Below are positions 23,629-31,450 of a stretch of DNA of 42,562 bases, in pieces. The translations under genes were made by a program, and so were the position numbers. Source of the stretch: Methylobacterium sp. Leaf108 (GTDB lineage: Bacteria > Pseudomonadota > Alphaproteobacteria > Rhizobiales > Beijerinckiaceae). Location: the NCBI RefSeq assembly GCF_001423265.1, contig NZ_LMND01000013.1, positions 1 to 42,562 of the forward strand, read 5' to 3'. The stretch's first letter is position 1, and each line of letters opens with the position of its first letter. The notes beneath the pieces were generated by a model. The model was not told where the DNA came from, made no database searches, and saw only the letters and a list, made by a program, of their open reading frames with translations.

Positions 23629-24876
23629 TCAGGCGGCCCGCCGTGCCGCCTCGATAGTCAGCCCGGTCCCCACCGAGCCGAAGGTGTCGCCGTCGACCAC
23701 GCGGGCGTTGGGCACCCCGGCCACCAGGGCGGCGCGGACGTGGGGCAGGCCGGTGGAGCCGCCCGTCAGGAACAGGGCGTCGATGGCGTCCGCCCTCAGC
23801 CCGGCCTGCGACAGGCAGCGGTCGATCCGCTCGGCGATGCGGCGGCTGAGTTCGTTCGTGTGGGTGACGAGGCCGGCCCGGTCGAGGTCGGCCGAGAGTC
23901 CCCGCTCCACCCAGTCGAGGTCGACCCCGCCCGCACCCGCTTCCGAGGTGGCGATCTTGGCACCCTCCACCTCCATCGCCAGGGAATGGCCGCGCTCGGC
24001 CTCGATCACGGTGTAGAGCCGGTCCAGCAGTTCGGGGCGTTGCGCGTCGCGCCGGACCTCCTCGACCTCGCGCAGGGTCTTGGCATTGTAGAGCCGGTTG
24101 ATGCTCGACCAGGTGGCGAGATCGTGGAAGTACGAGCTCGGCACGTCGAGATCGCCGCGCTTCATCGGTGTGCCGAGGCCGAACAGCGGCATCACCGTGC
24201 CGAGACTGAGCCGGCGGTCGAAATCGGTGCCGCCGATGCGCACGCCGTCGTTGGCCAGGATGTCGCCGCCGCGGTCCGCCTTGGCGTGCCGCTCCGGCGA
24301 GAGCCGCACGATGGAGAAGTCCGAGGTGCCCCCGCCGATGTCGGCGATCAGCGCGACCTCTTCGCGGGCGACCTGGCGTTCGTAGTCGAGGGCGGCGGCG
24401 ATCGGCTCGAACTGGAACGAGACGTGCGCGAAGCCGATGCTTCTGGCGATCTCCCGCAGGGCGTCCTCGGCGCGGGCGTCGCCCTCCGGGTCGCCGTCGA
24501 CGAAGTGCACCGGGCGGCCGTGGACGACGGTGTCGAGGGACCGGCCGGTGGCGGCCTCGGCCCGCGCCTTCACGGCGGCGAGATAGCGCCCGATCACGTC
24601 GCGGAAGCGGATGCGCTCGCGCCCCACCGGCGTGGTCTCCTCCAGGAGAGAGGAGCCGAGCACGGACTTGAGGCTGCGCATCAGGCGACCGGGCGTCCCC
24701 TCGACGTAAGCCGCCATGGCGGCCCGGCCGACGAGGGCATCGCGTCCGGGCTCGAAGAAGATCGCGCTCGGAATCGTGAGATGGTCGCCTTCCAGCGGCA
24801 CCAGGGCCGGATGCGGCCCGGCGACGAGGCCCAGGGTCGTGTTGGACGTGCCGAAATCGAGGCCGCAAGCCGCCAT
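23629..24876 (-). CDS. Hsp70-like ATPase lacking the substrate-binding domain (YegD type)
   Basis: A 415-residue protein with the actin/Hsp70 ATPase fold: phosphate-1 GLDFGTSNTTLGL, phosphate-2 ADIGGGTSDFS and adenosine motif LTGGSTGLPHV. The protein ends there; the beta-sandwich peptide-binding domain and lid of DnaK are absent, as in E. coli YegD. It may act as a regulated ATPase or a partial chaperone. The ATG at 24876 has GGAG upstream. It is the last gene of an apparent operon with rarA, glpM and the TerB-like gene, 62 bases downstream of the latter. A functional link to the membrane-bound TerB-like protein is proposed in the findings. Confidence 0.88.
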   Translation of the reverse strand: MAACGLDFGTSNTTLGLVAGPHPALVPLEGDHLTIPSAIFFEPGRDALVGRAAMAAYVEGTPGRLMRSLKSVLGSSLLEETTPVGRERIRFRDVIGRYLAAVKARAEAATGRSLDTVVHGRPVHFVDGDPEGDARAEDALREIARSIGFAHVSFQFEPIAAALDYERQVAREEVALIADIGGGTSDFSIVRLSPERHAKADRGGDILANDGVRIGGTDFDRRLSLGTVMPLFGLGTPMKRGDLDVPSSYFHDLATWSSINRLYNAKTLREVEEVRRDAQRPELLDRLYTVIEAERGHSLAMEVEGAKIATSEAGAGGVDLDWVERGLSADLDRAGLVTHTNELSRRIAERIDRCLSQAGLRADAIDALFLTGGSTGLPHVRAALVAGVPNARVVDGDTFGSVGTGLTIEAARRAA

Positions 24877-24938
24877 GAGGGTCTCCGGTGAAGGGGGCCG
24901 GCCGGCCTACAGGCTCGGTCGCGTCCGGTCCACCGCCT

Positions 24939-25490
24939 TCAGGCGTCGCCGGCGCGGTTCGCCCCGATCAGGGCGAGCGAGGCGAGGAGGCGGCGCTTCA
25001 GGCGAACCAGGGCCTCCCGTTGCAAGTCGCTGGCCGGTGCCTCGGCCTCGGCCACGGATGCGAGCATCTCGACGAACTGCAGCCGCTCGGCCTCGGTCAG
25101 CGCCTCTCGGAACAGGGGCAGCAGCGGATCGGCGACGAGCGAGAACGGGCGGTGGGGGTCGGTGTAGCCGAACGCCCGCTCGTAGGTGTCGGCGACGGCC
25201 TCGATCTCCAGGGGTGCCCGCATCAGCGCGAGAATCCGCGCCGTTTCGGCGGCGGAGACGGAATCGCCGGTGCGGACGAGTTGGATCATGAGGATCACGG
25301 CGGCGAGCCTCACGTCGCGCACGCCCTCCAGGGGCGTTGCGGCGACGCTCAGCAGAGTGGGCCTGCCCCGTTGCGGCAGCGGCCCGCCGTCCTCGCTCGA
25401 TGCACGCGGGTCCTGCGCCGTGCGCTGCGTGCGCAGCGACAGGAAGACGGCGATACCGCCGATCACGAGGACGAAAAGCAGGACCGGCAT
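24939..25490 (-). CDS. Membrane-anchored TerB-like helical protein
   Basis: A 183-residue protein with an N-terminal membrane helix (about 1-18, MPVLLFVLVIGGIAVFLS), a short linker, and an all-helical domain (about 45-175). The domain pattern, LAAVILMIQLVRTGDSVSAAETARIL and later LTEAERLQFVEMLASVAEAE, resembles TerB/DjlA-N: paired helices with an acidic loop that can bind metal. The sequence is diverged and the assignment is tentative. The ATG at 25490 follows GGAG by seven bases. It is 32 bases after glpM and 62 before the Hsp70-like gene, on the same strand. Confidence 0.65.
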   Translation of the reverse strand: MPVLLFVLVIGGIAVFLSLRTQRTAQDPRASSEDGGPLPQRGRPTLLSVAATPLEGVRDVRLAAVILMIQLVRTGDSVSAAETARILALMRAPLEIEAVADTYERAFGYTDPHRPFSLVADPLLPLFREALTEAERLQFVEMLASVAEAEAPASDLQREALVRLKRRLLASLALIGANRAGDA

Positions 25491-25522
25491 CAGCCATCTC
25501 CGTCGGAGCGATCGGGCACCGT

Positions 25523-25852
25523 TCAGAACCAGCGTGGGGCGAGGAAGATCGCGAACGCCACCACCAGCCAGGCGGCGAGCCCTCCGAGGATGGCGAGACG
25601 ATGGTCGAGCGATCCTCCGAGCGCGTAGGCGACGCCGAGGAAGACCAGATAGGCGGGGATCGTCTTGGCACCGGCCAGGCACGCCTGCCGGAAGCCCTCG
25701 GCGTCGCCCTTGGCGCCCACGGCCAGCAGCGCGATGATGGCGAAGGTCGGGGCCAGCGGCAGGATGCCGGGAAGCACGTTGCCGCGTCTCGACGCCAGCA
25801 CGATCGCCATGGTGACGAGGCCGCCCACGACGCCTTTCCACAGCACGTCCAT
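25523..25852 (-). CDS. glpM: GlpM family inner-membrane protein
   Basis: A 109-residue hydrophobic protein with about four membrane helices and the GlpM pattern: WKGVVGGLVTMAIV, RGNVLPGILPLAPTFAII, AKGDAEGFRQACLAGAKTIP. The length equals that of E. coli GlpM as I recall it. In Pseudomonas, GlpM was linked to glycerol metabolism and alginate, but its biochemical role is unknown. The ATG overlaps the rarA stop by one base (TGATG), indicating translational coupling. Confidence 0.85.
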   Translation of the reverse strand: MDVLWKGVVGGLVTMAIVLASRRGNVLPGILPLAPTFAIIALLAVGAKGDAEGFRQACLAGAKTIPAYLVFLGVAYALGGSLDHRLAILGGLAAWLVVAFAIFLAPRWF

Positions 25853-27171
25853 CAGCGCTCGGCCTCGTCGCGGCGCTCGGTCCGCAGGCGCTCCCAATGG
25901 GCGAGGCGATCGCGGTAACGGCTCTCCACGCCCCGGTCTGTCGGATCGTAGAACCGCTGTCGCCCCAGCGCTTCCGGCCAGTAGTCCTGTCCCGAGAACG
26001 CGTCCGGCTCGTCGTGGTCGTAACGGTAGCCCTCGCCGTAGCCGATCTTGCGCATCAGCTTCGTCGAGCCGTTGAGGATGGTGCGCGGCGGCGGAAGCGA
26101 GCCGTGCTCCTTGGCGATCCTGGTGGCCGCCTTGTAGGCGGAATAGACGGCGTTCGATTTCGGTGCGCAGGCGAGATAGACGGTCACCTGCGCCAGGGCG
26201 AGTTCGCCCTCCGGCGAGCCGAGGAAGTCGAAGGCGTCCTTGGCGGCAGTCGCCACCACCAGGGCCTGCGGGTCGGCCAGCCCGATGTCCTCCACCGCCA
26301 TCCGCACGAGGCGCCTGGCGATGAACAGCCGGTCCTCGCCCCCGTCGAGCATCCGGCACAGGTAGTACAGCGCCGCGTCCGGGTCCGAGCCGCGCACGGT
26401 CTTATGCAGGGCGCTGATCAGGTTGTAGTGCCCCTCCTGGGACTTGTCGTAGATCGGCGCCCGGCGCTGGACGATCGCCTGCAACGCCTCGGCATCGAAG
26501 ATCTCGCCCTCCTTGGCCGAACGCCAGAGCTCCTCGGCCAGGGTCAGCGAGGCGCGCCCGTCGCCGTCGGCCATGCGCACGAGGACGCCGCGGGCCTGCT
26601 CGTCCAGCGGCAGGGGCCGGCCGGTCATCGCTTCGGCCCGCACCAGCAGCTTGTCGATGGCCGCCTCGTCGAGGGCACGGAACAGCAGCACGCGGGCCCG
26701 CGACAGAAGCGCCGCGTTGAGCTCGAACGAGGGGTTCTCGGTGGTCGCACCGACCAGCGTCACGGTGCCGTCCTCCATCACCGGCAGGAAGGCGTCGAGC
26801 TGGGCGCGGTTGAAACGGTGGATCTCGTCGACGAACAGCAACGTCCCCTGGCCGGTGGTCCGACGCCGGCGGGCGGCCTCGAACACCTTCTTGAGGTCGG
26901 CGATGCCCGAGAAGATCGCCGAGATCTGCTCGAAGGCCATGTCGGTCTCGTGCGCGAGCAGCCGCGCCACCGTGGTCTTGCCGGTGCCCGGCGGCCCCCA
27001 GAACACCAGCGAGCCGAACGCCTTGCCGGCCAGCAGCCGGGTCAGGGCCCCGTCCGGCCCGGTCAGATGCTCCTGGCCCACCACCTCGGCGAGGCTGGCC
27101 GGGCGAAGGCGATCCGCGAGCGGGCGGGGGGCGGTGGACTGAAGGCCGGCGGCGGCGAAGAGATCGGACAT
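25852..27171 (-). CDS. rarA: Replication-associated recombination protein A
   Basis: A 439-residue AAA+ ATPase of the clamp-loader family, also called MgsA, acting at stalled replication forks with SSB. Walker A is GPPGTGKTT (59-67), Walker B is FVDEIHRF (about 112-119), with sensor 1 GATTENPS. The C-terminal tetramerisation part contains DPDAALYYLCRMLDGGED and KSNAVYSAY, both characteristic. The start at 27171 (SDLFAAAG) is chosen; further upstream codons have no similarity. It heads an apparent four-gene operon. A small GCTTT-CGGG-AAAGC hairpin at 27234-27247 lies in its leader. Confidence 0.95.
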   Translation of the reverse strand: MSDLFAAAGLQSTAPRPLADRLRPASLAEVVGQEHLTGPDGALTRLLAGKAFGSLVFWGPPGTGKTTVARLLAHETDMAFEQISAIFSGIADLKKVFEAARRRRTTGQGTLLFVDEIHRFNRAQLDAFLPVMEDGTVTLVGATTENPSFELNAALLSRARVLLFRALDEAAIDKLLVRAEAMTGRPLPLDEQARGVLVRMADGDGRASLTLAEELWRSAKEGEIFDAEALQAIVQRRAPIYDKSQEGHYNLISALHKTVRGSDPDAALYYLCRMLDGGEDRLFIARRLVRMAVEDIGLADPQALVVATAAKDAFDFLGSPEGELALAQVTVYLACAPKSNAVYSAYKAATRIAKEHGSLPPPRTILNGSTKLMRKIGYGEGYRYDHDEPDAFSGQDYWPEALGRQRFYDPTDRGVESRYRDRLAHWERLRTERRDEAER

Positions 27172-27339
27172 GGCGCGCATGAAGACGCGGGCGGCGCAGG
27201 ACCGCAACCGTGAAAACGGCGACGTCCCCTTGAGCTTTCGGGAAAGCGTCGCGCTGGGGGGCTCGCTGGATGTGTCGCGTCACGCTCGATCGCGCATGGC
27301 TGTAGGATGTGCCTCCCGATCGATGGCGAGGGTGTCCTT

Positions 27340-28047
27340 ATGTCGATGACGAACGCATTCGACCTTTCCCGACGCGCGGCGCTGATCGGCTTGACGGCGG
27401 TGCCCTCGCTGATCCGGCCGGCGCGGGCGGCGCCTGCACCGGCGCGACTTGCACCGGGTTCCTGCCTCCTCACGCCGCGATCGATCGAGGGCCCGTTCTA
27501 TCTCGATCCGCGTCTCGTACGGCCGGTCCTGGCCGAGGGTCGCCCGGGTGTGCCGCTGCGACTGGACCTGCGGGTCATCGCGGCCGGAGGCTGCACGCCG
27601 CTTTCGGGGGCGCGGGTCGACGTCTGGCATGCGGACGCGCAGGGGGTGTATTCGGGCTACGAGGGCCAGGGCGACGGGCGGCGCCTCTCGACGGTGGGAC
27701 AGACGTTCCTGCGTGGCACGCAGTTCAGCGACGAGGCCGGCGCGGTCACCTTCGAGACCATCCATCCCGGGTGGTATCCGGGCCGCGCGACCCATGTCCA
27801 TTTCAAGGTGTTCGTCGGTCCGCGCACCCTGGTCACCGGCCAGATGTACTTTCCCGACGCGGTCAACGAAACGATCTACCGCACCGCCGCCTATGGTGGG
27901 CGGCGGCTGGCGCGCGACACCCTCAACGCCACCGACGTCTTCGCCCGCTCCGAAGATCCCCGGCGTCTCGGCTTCTGCGCCATGAGGCCGGAGGGAAGCG
28001 GATACGTCGCCGACCTCAACATCGTGGTCGAGGCCGGCAGGGGCTGA
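27340..28047 (+). CDS. Secreted intradiol ring-cleavage dioxygenase family protein
   Basis: A 235-residue protein with a twin-arginine-type leader (SRRAALIGLTAVPSLIRPARA, about 10-30) and a catechol-dioxygenase beta-sandwich. The Fe(III) ligands expected of the family are visible: a Tyr in GVYSGYE (Y104 or Y107), Y146 in WYPG, and H152 and H154 in THVHFKV. The GPFY motif is at 51-54. Intracellular members open catechol or protocatechuate; exported ones like this have unknown aromatic substrates, possibly plant phenolics. ATG at 27340 has GAGG eight bases upstream; an ATG at 27307 would prepend twelve residues to the leader. It converges with the protease gene, three bases apart. Confidence 0.88.
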   Translation: MSMTNAFDLSRRAALIGLTAVPSLIRPARAAPAPARLAPGSCLLTPRSIEGPFYLDPRLVRPVLAEGRPGVPLRLDLRVIAAGGCTPLSGARVDVWHADAQGVYSGYEGQGDGRRLSTVGQTFLRGTQFSDEAGAVTFETIHPGWYPGRATHVHFKVFVGPRTLVTGQMYFPDAVNETIYRTAAYGGRRLARDTLNATDVFARSEDPRRLGFCAMRPEGSGYVADLNIVVEAGRG

Positions 28048-28050
28048 CGC

Positions 28051-29496
28051 TCACCCCCCGAACACCGACGTCAGCACCGTGCCGCCGCGGTTGATCGAGA
28101 CCTCCCAGGCGTTGAAGGCGGTGCGGGTCATGCGCTCCAGGTCCTTGGTGGTCGAGACCGGGGTGCCGTTGATCGCGACGATGACGTCGCCCTTCTGCAA
28201 GCCGGCCCGGTTGGCGAAGGAGCCCTCGTCGACGCTGGCCACCGCGACGCCCTCGCTCGAGAAATCCACCTGCAGTTCCTCGGCGATCGCCGGCGAGGTG
28301 TTCACGAGGGTGGCCCCCATGAACGGCGAGCGGGTCTTGACCTTGAGGAGGTCGCGCGGGCGCGTCTCCGGCGCGGCGCCGAGCTTGATCGCGATGGTGG
28401 AGCGGGTGGTGCCGCGCTGGATGCCGAACTTGGTGTGGCCGCTCAGGCCCTTGAGGGCGAAGCGGTAGCCGAAGGCCTCGGGGTCGTCGACCGCCTTGCC
28501 GTCCACCGTCAGGATGAGGTCGCCGCGCTTCAGGCCGGCTTCCTCGGCCGGGCTCTTGGGCTGCAGGCTCGCCACCAGCACGCCGGTGGGATGGTCGAGC
28601 TCCATGCTCTCGGCGATGTCGGGGGTGACGCTCTGCACCCGCGCCCCGAGCCAGGGCCGGCGCACGGTGGAGGCGCCCGCCTTGGCGGTCTCCACCACCG
28701 CGTGGACCATGCTGGCGGGGATGGCGAAACCGATGCCGTGGCTGCCGCCCGACTGCGAGTAGATCGCGGTGTTGATGCCCACCAGGCGCCCCTGCAGGTC
28801 GACCAGCGCCCCTCCGGAATTGCCCGGGTTGATCGCCGCATCGGTCTGGATGAAGAACTGGTAGTCGGACGAGCCGACCTGGTTGCGCGCCAGCGCCGAG
28901 ACGATGCCCTGCGTCACCGTCTGGCCGACGCCGAAGGGGTTGCCGATCGCCATCACGAAGTCGCCGACCTCGAGCGTATCGGAATCGCCGAAGGGCATCG
29001 GCACGAGGCCGCCGGACGGCGCCTTGATCTTGATGACGGCGAGATCGGTGCGCGGATCGCGCAGCACCACGGTGGCCTCGAACTCGCGCCGGTCGGCCAG
29101 CGCGATGCGAACCTCGTTCATGTTGTCGATGACGTGGTTGTTGGTGATGATGAGCCCGCTCTCGTCGACGATCACGCCCGAGCCGAGGGAACGTTGCGCC
29201 CGCTCGCCCGGGGCCCCGCGCCGACCGGACCCCTCCTCGCCGAAGAACCGGCGCATGAACTCGTCCATCGCGCTGCGACTGGTGCCGCGCTTCTCGACAT
29301 GGGACGCGTAAACGTTGACCACCGCCGGTGCGGCCCGCTTCACGACCGGAGCGAAGGACAACTGCACCTGCCCCTTGCCCTGCGGCGCCACCTTCTCGGG
29401 CGCCACCTCCGGTGTCTTCATGATCTGCGCGGCGGCGGGACCCGCGCCGAGGCCGACGACGAGCAGCGAGGCGAGCAAGGCGGTACGAGGCGGCAT
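28051..29496 (-). CDS. degP: Do-type periplasmic serine endoprotease
   Basis: A 481-residue periplasmic protease/chaperone with signal peptide (about 1-23, PAAAQ). The trypsin-like domain carries the triad H121 (TNNHVID), D151 (RTDLAVI) and S227 (GNSGGA). Two PDZ domains follow (about 280-375 and 390-475). The disordered stretch between residues 70 and 100, including FFGEEGSGRRG, corresponds to the LA loop. The start at 29496 is supported by GGAG six bases upstream. It could equally be called DegQ; paralogues are usual in this group. It degrades or refolds damaged envelope proteins. Its own regulation is not evident. Confidence 0.94.
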   Translation of the reverse strand: MPPRTALLASLLVVGLGAGPAAAQIMKTPEVAPEKVAPQGKGQVQLSFAPVVKRAAPAVVNVYASHVEKRGTSRSAMDEFMRRFFGEEGSGRRGAPGERAQRSLGSGVIVDESGLIITNNHVIDNMNEVRIALADRREFEATVVLRDPRTDLAVIKIKAPSGGLVPMPFGDSDTLEVGDFVMAIGNPFGVGQTVTQGIVSALARNQVGSSDYQFFIQTDAAINPGNSGGALVDLQGRLVGINTAIYSQSGGSHGIGFAIPASMVHAVVETAKAGASTVRRPWLGARVQSVTPDIAESMELDHPTGVLVASLQPKSPAEEAGLKRGDLILTVDGKAVDDPEAFGYRFALKGLSGHTKFGIQRGTTRSTIAIKLGAAPETRPRDLLKVKTRSPFMGATLVNTSPAIAEELQVDFSSEGVAVASVDEGSFANRAGLQKGDVIVAINGTPVSTTKDLERMTRTAFNAWEVSINRGGTVLTSVFGG

Positions 29497-29607
29497 CGGA
29501 CTCTCCGGAATCGATCGGGGACCGTGCATGCGCCGCCTTGACGGTCTGCACGCGGTCCCGCGTCGTTCGCGGATGTCTAGCCCCGTCGCCCGGCCGGCGC
29601 GAGGGGG

Positions 29608-30297
29608 TTAAGCGTTCGCCTTCCGCGGCCGGACGGGCGATGCCGCCTCGGCGTCGGGGGAGGGCGTCGTGACGACCCGCCCGAGGTGGTTCGCGATCCG
29701 GCCCATGCAGGTGATGGACGCCTCGGCGGCGCGCTGGACCTCGGTGACGTGGAGGCGGACCGCTTCGGCGGGGGATCGCGCCGCCGCCAGGGACTGCCAA
29801 TGCGCGACGGCTGCCAGTCCTTCGTTCAACAGGAACGCCTGCAGGGTCGCGCCGGCCGAGACGAGATCGCTCGGGACGGCGTGCGGGCGTGTCACCGCCT
29901 CGGTCGGAACCACGAAAGGAGATTCGGGTGGCTCTTCCGGCGGCTCGAGTGCCACCAGGGCGAGGCCGACCGCGGGAAGGGGAAACGGCGGAACGAGCGA
30001 TTCCGGATCGGCGGCGGACGACGCTGGCTTCGCCGATGCGTCGGCAGGGGTGGTGTCGAGGTCGACCGGAGCCCGCGATTCCCCGTCACTCTCCGGTGTC
30101 GGATCGGACCGCAACGCCGTGACGAGATCGGTCGGCGGCGTCTCGGGCACGACCTCGGCGAGGTCGGGGATGGGGCCCGGCTCCGTATCCGTGGCCGCGC
30201 CCGGAAGCGTGACGACGGGAACGGGCATCGTGTCGGTGGACAACTTGGGCGGAAGCGGTCCGCGCTTCGAGGGCCGCACGGGCATCCGCTTCACCAT
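29608..30297 (-). CDS. Phasin-domain protein with long disordered N-terminus
   Basis: A 229-residue protein. The first about 135 residues are Pro/Glu/Asp/Thr/Val-rich and predicted disordered. The last about 95 form helices resembling a phasin domain: LQAFLLNEGLAAVAHWQSLAAARSPAEAVRLHV, then EVQRAAEASITCMGRIANHLGRV. Phasins coat PHB granules. The gene lies downstream of a classical phasin gene (30577-30927), on the same strand, separated by 279 bases with palindromic elements. The start at 30297 has AGGGAG upstream. The assignment is by pattern and moderately sure. Confidence 0.65.
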   Translation of the reverse strand: MVKRMPVRPSKRGPLPPKLSTDTMPVPVVTLPGAATDTEPGPIPDLAEVVPETPPTDLVTALRSDPTPESDGESRAPVDLDTTPADASAKPASSAADPESLVPPFPLPAVGLALVALEPPEEPPESPFVVPTEAVTRPHAVPSDLVSAGATLQAFLLNEGLAAVAHWQSLAAARSPAEAVRLHVTEVQRAAEASITCMGRIANHLGRVVTTPSPDAEAASPVRPRKANA

Positions 30298-30475
30298 GGT
30301 CCATTCTCCCTACCCGCGACCCGACCCGGCTTTGCGCCGGTCACGGGATGGACGGATCGTCTCGCGCGATCCGTCCCGATGATACCCGGCAAAGAAGACG
30401 ATGCCGCGTCTCCGTCCCTCACGTCACCGGCGGCGACCTCACCGTCGGCCGGTCGCTGCCCTTCGTCGCTTCATA

Positions 30476-30512
30476 CCATTTTCCGGTTGATCACTTCGTG
30501 ATGCGGAAATGG
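30476..30512. repeat. Hairpin element beside the dispersed palindrome
   Basis: CCATTTTCCGG pairs imperfectly with GCGGAAATGG around an inner ATCACTTCGTGAT stem, giving a two-tier hairpin just before repeat copy B. Together they form a REP-like tandem of palindromes between the two phasin-type genes. Confidence 0.55.
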
Positions 30513-30576
30513 GCTTCGCTCAGGCGCCGCGCGGGCTCGGTTGTGCGGTTCCCGCTTGATTTAAGCGGAAACCGTA
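30513..30576 (-). repeat. Dispersed palindromic element, copy B, flush with the phasin stop codon
   Basis: This aligns without gaps to copy A at 10861-10924. Its palindrome is CGGTTCCCGCTT / AAGCGGAAACCG (30546-30574) with a 5-base loop and one mismatch, two bases beyond the phasin stop. On the minus strand it is placed as a terminator or 3' stabiliser, although no T-run follows. Confidence 0.65.
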
Positions 30577-30927
30577 TCAGACGGCTGGTTTGACGGCGGT
30601 CTGCGCCAGCGCTCCAAGGTCCTTGGCCTGGGCTTGCAGTGCCGCCATCTGGCTCTTCAGGAACTCGGCCTGGAGCGTGAAGGCCTCGCGCAGGTCACGG
30701 GTGCGGACCAGCTTCTGGGCGAAATCGAAGGTCGCATTGGCGTTCGTCTGAACGTGGTCGAGACCCTTCGCGACGACGCCCTGCATCGAACTCTGGAGCG
30801 TCTGCGTCTGCTCGCTGGCCTTCACGGCGGTGCCGATCAGCGTGCCCACGGCGTTGCGCGCCTGGTCGACGCTCTTTTCCGCGAAATCGCGCATCTCGGC
30901 CGGGATTTCGAAGGTGGGGGCGTTCAT
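30577..30927 (-). CDS. Phasin (PHB granule-associated protein)
   Basis: A 116-residue, fully helical protein of the phasin 2 family. Characteristic segments are FEIPAEMRDFAEKSVDQARNA, a central KASEQTQTLQSSMQGVVAKGLD, and LREAFTLQAEFLKSQMAALQAQAKDLG. It covers the surface of PHB granules and controls their number and size. The start at 30927 has GGAG eight bases upstream. A perfect 17-base palindrome with TTGCA/TGCAA arms, 55 bases upstream, is a likely PhaR operator. The 3' end abuts the dispersed palindrome copy B. Confidence 0.93.
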   Translation of the reverse strand: MNAPTFEIPAEMRDFAEKSVDQARNAVGTLIGTAVKASEQTQTLQSSMQGVVAKGLDHVQTNANATFDFAQKLVRTRDLREAFTLQAEFLKSQMAALQAQAKDLGALAQTAVKPAV

Positions 30928-30981
30928 GGGTGTTCTCCTGTCGATCCGACACAGCGAATCATGCTGCATCACGGCAGAAAT

Positions 30982-30998
30982 ATATTGCACTGCAATAT
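30982..30998. promoter_or_regulatory. Likely PhaR operator of the phasin gene
   Basis: ATATTGCACTGCAATAT is a perfect palindrome (8+1+8). PhaR repressors of PHB-producing bacteria bind TGC/GCA-type dyads upstream of phasin genes and release them when granules form. A second imperfect dyad, CTGC-N6-GCAG, lies next to it at 30964-30977. It is 55 bases before the phasin ATG, where it could overlap the promoter. The motif match is from memory of the family. Confidence 0.7.
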
Positions 30999-31394
30999 CC
31001 ACGTCAAGAACGCGGATACGATCTCGGTGGTCCCGCCGCCGCCCAAGGTCATCGACTGTCCATCCACCGAACGAACGAGCCGATGGAACGGATTCGCGAC
31101 CCCGCATGACCGCCATCGCCGATTCAGTACCGATCATGCCGAGCGCACGACCCGGCTATCGTGTACAGCACCGTCGACGGAATTTCGCTTCGATTTTTCG
31201 AAGAGGCCCGCCGCTTGGCCGGCTTCGGCGGCGCGAGGACATGCAGGGGGAGGACATGCAGGGGCATGTCGGCGAAGACGACGGGGATTCGCTCACGCCG
31301 GTCGCGCAGGCGAGCCGCAGGGCAACGCGCCGTCGCGCTCTCAGGGTCGGGACGCCTGCGTGCGCTCCATGAGGCGGGACGTCGGTTCGAAAAC

Positions 31395-31431
31395 GCGGCA
31401 TCGGTCGCGCGCGAGGCGCGATCGATGCCGC
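31395..31431 (-). terminator. Intrinsic terminator of the methyltransferase-like gene
   Basis: A 16-bp stem (GCGGCATCGGTCGCGC with GCGCGATCGATGCCGC, one wobble) closes a GCGAG loop. Read on the minus strand it is followed by GTTTTCG, giving the T-run expected of an intrinsic terminator, 20 bases after the gene's stop. Confidence 0.85.
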
Positions 31432-31450
31432 CACAACCCAGCCTTCCGGC

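Larger units (their letters stand above)
30928..31450. other. Intergenic region between phasin and methyltransferase-like gene
   Basis: No gene is apparent in these 523 bases. Near the phasin it holds the PhaR-type operator (30982-30998) and the phasin promoter. In the middle, GAGGACATGCAGGGG is repeated twice in tandem (31235-31264). At the far end lies the terminator of the methyltransferase-like gene (31395-31431). The base composition is less GC-rich than the flanks in places. Confidence 0.55.
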
